Shown piece by piece: positions 6,673 to 9,500 of a DNA stretch of 9,500 bases (the first letter of the stretch is position 1; the number at the start of each line of letters is the position of its first letter). The stretch spans positions 1-9,500 of the forward strand of contig SLKW01000274.1 in assembly GCA_007134405.1 (NCBI GenBank), in the 5' to 3' direction. Both the position numbers and the translations under genes were made by a program. Source of the DNA: Paracoccaceae bacterium (lineage in GTDB: Bacteria > Pseudomonadota > Alphaproteobacteria > Rhodobacterales > Rhodobacteraceae). Under the pieces are notes generated by a model that saw nothing but the letters and a program-made list of their open reading frames with translations, was not told the DNA's origin and ran no database searches.

Positions 6673-7245
6673 GGCGCTTCGGCGCCGATCCGCCGGCCAT
6701 GTAGCCGATACACAGATATCTCGAGCAGCCCCGCAGCCCGAATATGCTGCGACGATGCTGAAGCCGGCCTTCTCCGCTGCCGGCGATCCCGGCGCGGCTT
6801 GCCCGAGGCATGAGTGAAGGACTGGACAGAGCGCCGCCGCGATGGCGCGGGGCTGGCGACGAGCGGCACCGCAAGAAGGGAGCGAAAATGAGGACGTATG
6901 ACGCGATTGGCTTCGAAGCGAGCATGTCGCTCAAGGTCACCGGAGTCTAGTCTCTCTGGCGACCAACCGGCCTAGCATCCTTCTGATGGTCCACAGCCCG
7001 TTGTCGGTTTCCATACCCTCCGACCGGATCGGCGGTGCATTACGCTCCGTTGGCAAATCCCGATCGCCCGCAGAAGCAGTAAAACGATTGCTGCAATACA
7101 ACGAGACTCTCTCGGAACCCCATCTTGATTGGCGCGTTTCCTAGCCTTAACCCTGACTGCGCCGCAGGCAAAGATTTTGTGTTTAACGAAAATTAAGGTA
7201 GCGCCAGGCGCGTTGAGAGATCAACCGATCAAGGAGGTTTTCCTA

Positions 7246-8628
7246 ATGGTGTTTGGTTTTTCGGGCATTTCGCCACGCCAGAGCGCAACTACGTTTATCC
7301 CGGTCACGGTCGCCTTTATCAGTCTTTGCGCCACCTTTGCGACTCCGGCCGTTGCCCAGAACGAGAATGGTGACGAGCCAATGGCGCATGCTGATCAAAG
7401 CGGGATGGAGACTCCCTCGGCATTCACTTTCTCCGGGCACATGGCCTCAATCTGGGCGAAGAGCGACGTAGAAGGGCTGCATCAGGACACGCATGTCACC
7501 ATGCCATTGATGATCCATCCGGAGGGATTTTTCGAGGAAGGGGTGTACGTGTGGGATGCTTGGCCCATTCGCAACCCGGATGGGACCGTGGCGGAAATCG
7601 ACGGCTGGGTGGTCAAGGTCGGGCTCAGTGCCGAATGGGAAGAGGTCGAGGAGACGGGCTGGGAATTCTTCACGCTCTCGACCTGGCGCTACTGGTATAC
7701 GCGGGACGGCGAATGGCAGCCGGGCGGCATCATCTTCGAACGGGAAGAGGCGCTTGGCTCGCGGCAGTGGGCGGGGTCAACCTTCTATGACCCCGAGACG
7801 CAGGAAGTGACCTTCTACTATACCGCGACGGGCCGGCCTGATGCGGAGAGTATCGACGACGACATGCCCGATCGCCCGATCTCGATCCACAACGAGGCTG
7901 CCGGCCGCCCGTCGACCGAACAGCGGCTGGCGATGGTCACGGCGTCGGTGTCCGCTTCGGACGATGGCATCGCCTTCAGCGATTTCGGCGAGCACGAAAT
8001 CATCGCCGAGGCCGACGGAAAGCTCTACGACACGATCGAGACCTATCTGGCCTCGGACGCGGTCTATGGTTTTCGCGATCCTGAATACATGGTCGATCCC
8101 TACACGGGGAAAGAACATATTCTGTTCACGGCGAACGCCGCCGGTGTTCCCGGCCCCTACAATGGCGTGGTCGGCCTTCTCACGAAGAACGAGGACGAGT
8201 GGGAGCTTGAGCCGCCGATCATCGTGTCCATGGGCGTGACTTCCCAACTTGAGCGGCCGCATGTGATCTACCGCGAGGACGGGGCCTATCTCTTCTTCTC
8301 GACCCATGACTTTACCTTCGGTCCCGAGGTGCACGGTCCGCGTGGCCTCTATGGCTTCTACTCGCCGACCGGTAGCCTGAAGGGGCGCTGGATCCCGCTA
8401 AACGAGCATGGGCTCGTGGCGGCGAACCCGCAGGAGGCGATGGACCAGACCTATTCCTACCTAGTGTTGCCGGATGGGCTGGTCATGAGCTACCTCAACT
8501 ACACCTATGGCTTCGATGCCGACCCCGAGCATGATGAGCGCAGTTTCTATGGCGGTCCGGGGCCGATGTTCCGGATAGCGGTCGACGGGTCGACCGCAAC
8601 CGTGAGCGAGGCCGAGAATGAGCGCTGA
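7246..8628 (+). CDS. Secreted GH68 fructosyltransferase (levansucrase/inulosucrase type)
   Basis: Splits sucrose and transfers fructose to a growing fructan or to water, outside the cytoplasm. The 460-residue protein has a signal peptide: Arg11, hydrophobic residues about 16-36, and a likely cleavage after AVA at residue 37. The GH68 five-blade propeller motifs appear in order: VWDAWP with nucleophile Asp104, QWAGST around residue 172, FRDPE with transition-state stabiliser Asp278, and LERPHV with acid/base Glu336. The mature length of about 423 residues fits Gram-negative levansucrases. The common VWDSWP is VWDAWP here. The start is set by AAGGAGG at 7231-7237, 8 nt before the ATG; an in-frame ATG at 7129 would place the signal peptide internally. 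The stop overlaps the next gene by 11 nt, a layout like the lsdA-lsdB levansucrase-levanase pair of Gluconacetobacter. Whether the product is levan (beta-2,6) or inulin (beta-2,1) cannot be read from sequence. Confidence 0.92.
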   Translation: MVFGFSGISPRQSATTFIPVTVAFISLCATFATPAVAQNENGDEPMAHADQSGMETPSAFTFSGHMASIWAKSDVEGLHQDTHVTMPLMIHPEGFFEEGVYVWDAWPIRNPDGTVAEIDGWVVKVGLSAEWEEVEETGWEFFTLSTWRYWYTRDGEWQPGGIIFEREEALGSRQWAGSTFYDPETQEVTFYYTATGRPDAESIDDDMPDRPISIHNEAAGRPSTEQRLAMVTASVSASDDGIAFSDFGEHEIIAEADGKLYDTIETYLASDAVYGFRDPEYMVDPYTGKEHILFTANAAGVPGPYNGVVGLLTKNEDEWELEPPIIVSMGVTSQLERPHVIYREDGAYLFFSTHDFTFGPEVHGPRGLYGFYSPTGSLKGRWIPLNEHGLVAANPQEAMDQTYSYLVLPDGLVMSYLNYTYGFDADPEHDERSFYGGPGPMFRIAVDGSTATVSEAENER

Positions 8629-9500
8629 GAAGCGTCTTGCCGCTTCGGCCCTTGCCGTGGCGGCGTTCTCGATCTCAGCGATCACGGAGAGCGCGGGTGC
8701 CGGTTCCTCTCAAGGGGTAGAGAGGCTTGTTTTGGGGGATACTGAACTTGCGGTGCATGCCCCCTATCGCCCGCTTCTGGAACTGGCGGGGGTCGACGGG
8801 CCCGCGTTTCGCTTCGATGGCAATTCCACCTGGGCGGAGAGTGAGGAGCCCATCAAACTCTCGCTCGAAGGCGGACTGACTGTCTCGGCCTGGGTCGCGC
8901 TTGCCTCGCCGCCGCTCGAGATCGCCTCGGTTGTGCACCTGGCTGGACCCGAGGGCGAGATGCGGCTGGCCGTCGGGCCCTGGCGAGAGCCCGAGTTCCG
9001 CTTGGGCGACCTGCGCGCAGCGACGTTCGAGCCGCTGGAACTGGGCCGCTGGGTGCATTTGGCCGGCACGTTCGACGGTGAAGCTGCGCGACTATACATC
9101 GATGGCGAACTGGCGGGCGAAAGCGAGGCCGGCGGCGCGGCTGCGGTGCCCAAGATGCTTTCGGGCGCGCTGGCAGTCGGGCGCACCCTTGATAGCGGCA
9201 TGCGCTACGAAACCCACCAACTCGGCGTCTGGAACGGCCTCATCGGGGATCTGGACTTGCTGACAGGCGAGGCGTCGGTCCCCGAACCGGTCACGCCGCC
9301 CGATGCCGCATCCATCGGCGTGCCGCAGCAGTGGTTCTCGGAGGAACGGCACCGCCCCGCCTTGCATCCCTTGCCGCCAGCCGGCTGGACGAACGAGCCG
9401 CATACCCTGACTTGGGACGACGGGGCCTGGCATCTCTACCATCAGGCAAATCCCAACGGGGCCTTCTGGGAATTCATCGTTTGGGGGCACCTCGTCTCGC
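8618..9500 (+). CDS. Secreted LamG-GH32 protein, fructan hydrolase-like (3' end outside window)
   Basis: Starts inside the end of the GH68 gene, so the two are translationally coupled. The 294 visible residues begin with a signal peptide (basic MSAEKR, hydrophobic residues about 7-22, cleavage perhaps near residue 28). A LamG/concanavalin-like beta-sandwich spans about residues 60-215: LTVSAWV and later GRWVHLAGTFDG (Trp145, His147) and LYIDGEL are the classic strands. GH32 catalytic sequence starts near residue 250: GWTNEPHTL, then WHLYHQANPNG and VWGHLVS. These match the GH32 WMNDPNG, FYQ-NP and WGHA-S motifs. The Asp nucleophile of NDPN is replaced by Glu260 (N259-E-P-H). The protein may be an exo-levanase, inulinase or fructan-modifying enzyme; the stabiliser (RDP) and acid/base (EC) motifs lie beyond the window, so activity cannot be judged. 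The LamG domain may bind fructan. Confidence 0.85.
   Translation, partial: MSAEKRLAASALAVAAFSISAITESAGAGSSQGVERLVLGDTELAVHAPYRPLLELAGVDGPAFRFDGNSTWAESEEPIKLSLEGGLTVSAWVALASPPLEIASVVHLAGPEGEMRLAVGPWREPEFRLGDLRAATFEPLELGRWVHLAGTFDGEAARLYIDGELAGESEAGGAAAVPKMLSGALAVGRTLDSGMRYETHQLGVWNGLIGDLDLLTGEASVPEPVTPPDAASIGVPQQWFSEERHRPALHPLPPAGWTNEPHTLTWDDGAWHLYHQANPNGAFWEFIVWGHLVS

Larger units (their letters stand above)
6585..7245. other. 661-bp divergent intergenic region between the phasin and GH68 genes
   Basis: The left end holds the inferred phasin promoter, PhaR-like site and palindrome (6629-6672). Further CTGC/GCAG tetramers occur at 6725-6728, 6733-6736, 6747-6750, 7070-7073, 7076-7079 and 7091-7094, but not in the paired CTGC-N3-GCAG order. 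A 20-codon frame with a good ribosome binding site is at 6888-6950. The right end carries an AT-rich patch (about 7171-7198), the imperfect palindrome GCGCC-A-GGCGC (7201-7211) and the repeat GATCAA-CC-GATCAA (7219-7232), directly before the GH68 ribosome binding site. I see no convincing gene or transposon remnant in the middle. Confidence 0.6.

Noticed and set aside
6617..6940. 107-codon minus-strand frame upstream of the phasin gene
   Set aside because: It is Arg/Ser/Pro-rich with no domain, has no good ribosome binding site, and runs through the inferred phasin promoter and operator.
6951..7120. Search for transposase or integrase remnants and a copy of the tRNA 3' end
   Set aside because: No recognisable protein fragment, terminal inverted repeat or matching direct repeat was seen here or elsewhere in the window.
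7145..7198. Inverted repeat CCTTAA ... TTAAGG
   Set aside because: Six-base arms 42 nt apart with no extension are expected by chance in an AT-rich patch.
7213..7224. TTGA-N4-TCAA resembling an FNR/CRP-family site
   Set aside because: The known FNR box is TTGAT-N4-ATCAA over 14 nt; this is 12 nt and lacks the inner T/A pair.

Overview
The window looks like a high-GC alphaproteobacterial chromosome, probably Rhodobacterales (Paracoccus/Roseobacter-like). This rests on overall gene content and order, not on a search: a divergent tadA/rluB pair, a TelA operon ending in a DUF2927 lipoprotein, and a phasin gene whose promoter carries a CTGC-N3-GCAG element of the type bound by PhaR in Paracoccus.

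Left part (1-4829), housekeeping. tadA (tRNA adenosine deaminase) runs leftward off the window edge. rluB (23S rRNA pseudouridine synthase, with a long basic tail) diverges from it. Next comes a compact rightward operon: a possible 26-residue single-pass membrane peptide, an XpaC-like membrane protein, TelA and a DUF2927 lipoprotein. Spacing is tight (3-nt gap, 8-nt overlap, 16-nt gap), so the genes are probably co-transcribed; the product set suggests an envelope or stress function of unknown mechanism.

Middle (4830-7245). A complete tRNA-Ala(CGC) gene at 5051-5126 is followed by a strong inverted repeat that can terminate transcription, and then by a leftward 426-residue phasin. This protein has a normal C-terminal Phasin_2-type domain after about 305 residues of Ala/Lys/Thr/Ser/Asp/Glu-rich low-complexity sequence. 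Its inferred promoter has the PhaR-like site inside the -35/-10 spacer and a perfect 16-bp palindrome over the expected start site. The rest of the 661-bp gap before the next gene has no convincing gene.

Right part (7246-9500), fructan metabolism. A secreted GH68 fructosyltransferase (levansucrase/inulosucrase type), with all three catalytic acidic motifs visible, overlaps the next gene by 11 nt. That gene encodes a secreted protein with an N-terminal LamG-like domain and the beginning of a GH32 catalytic domain, cut by the window end. The two probably form a sucrose-to-fructan synthesis and fructan-turnover pair. The GH32 part has NEPH where most family members have NDPN, so its nucleophile position is Glu rather than Asp.

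The least ordinary parts are the extended phasin with its layered promoter, and the GH68-GH32 pair with the altered nucleophile motif. I did not find a wholly new system, CRISPR array, transposase or integrase.
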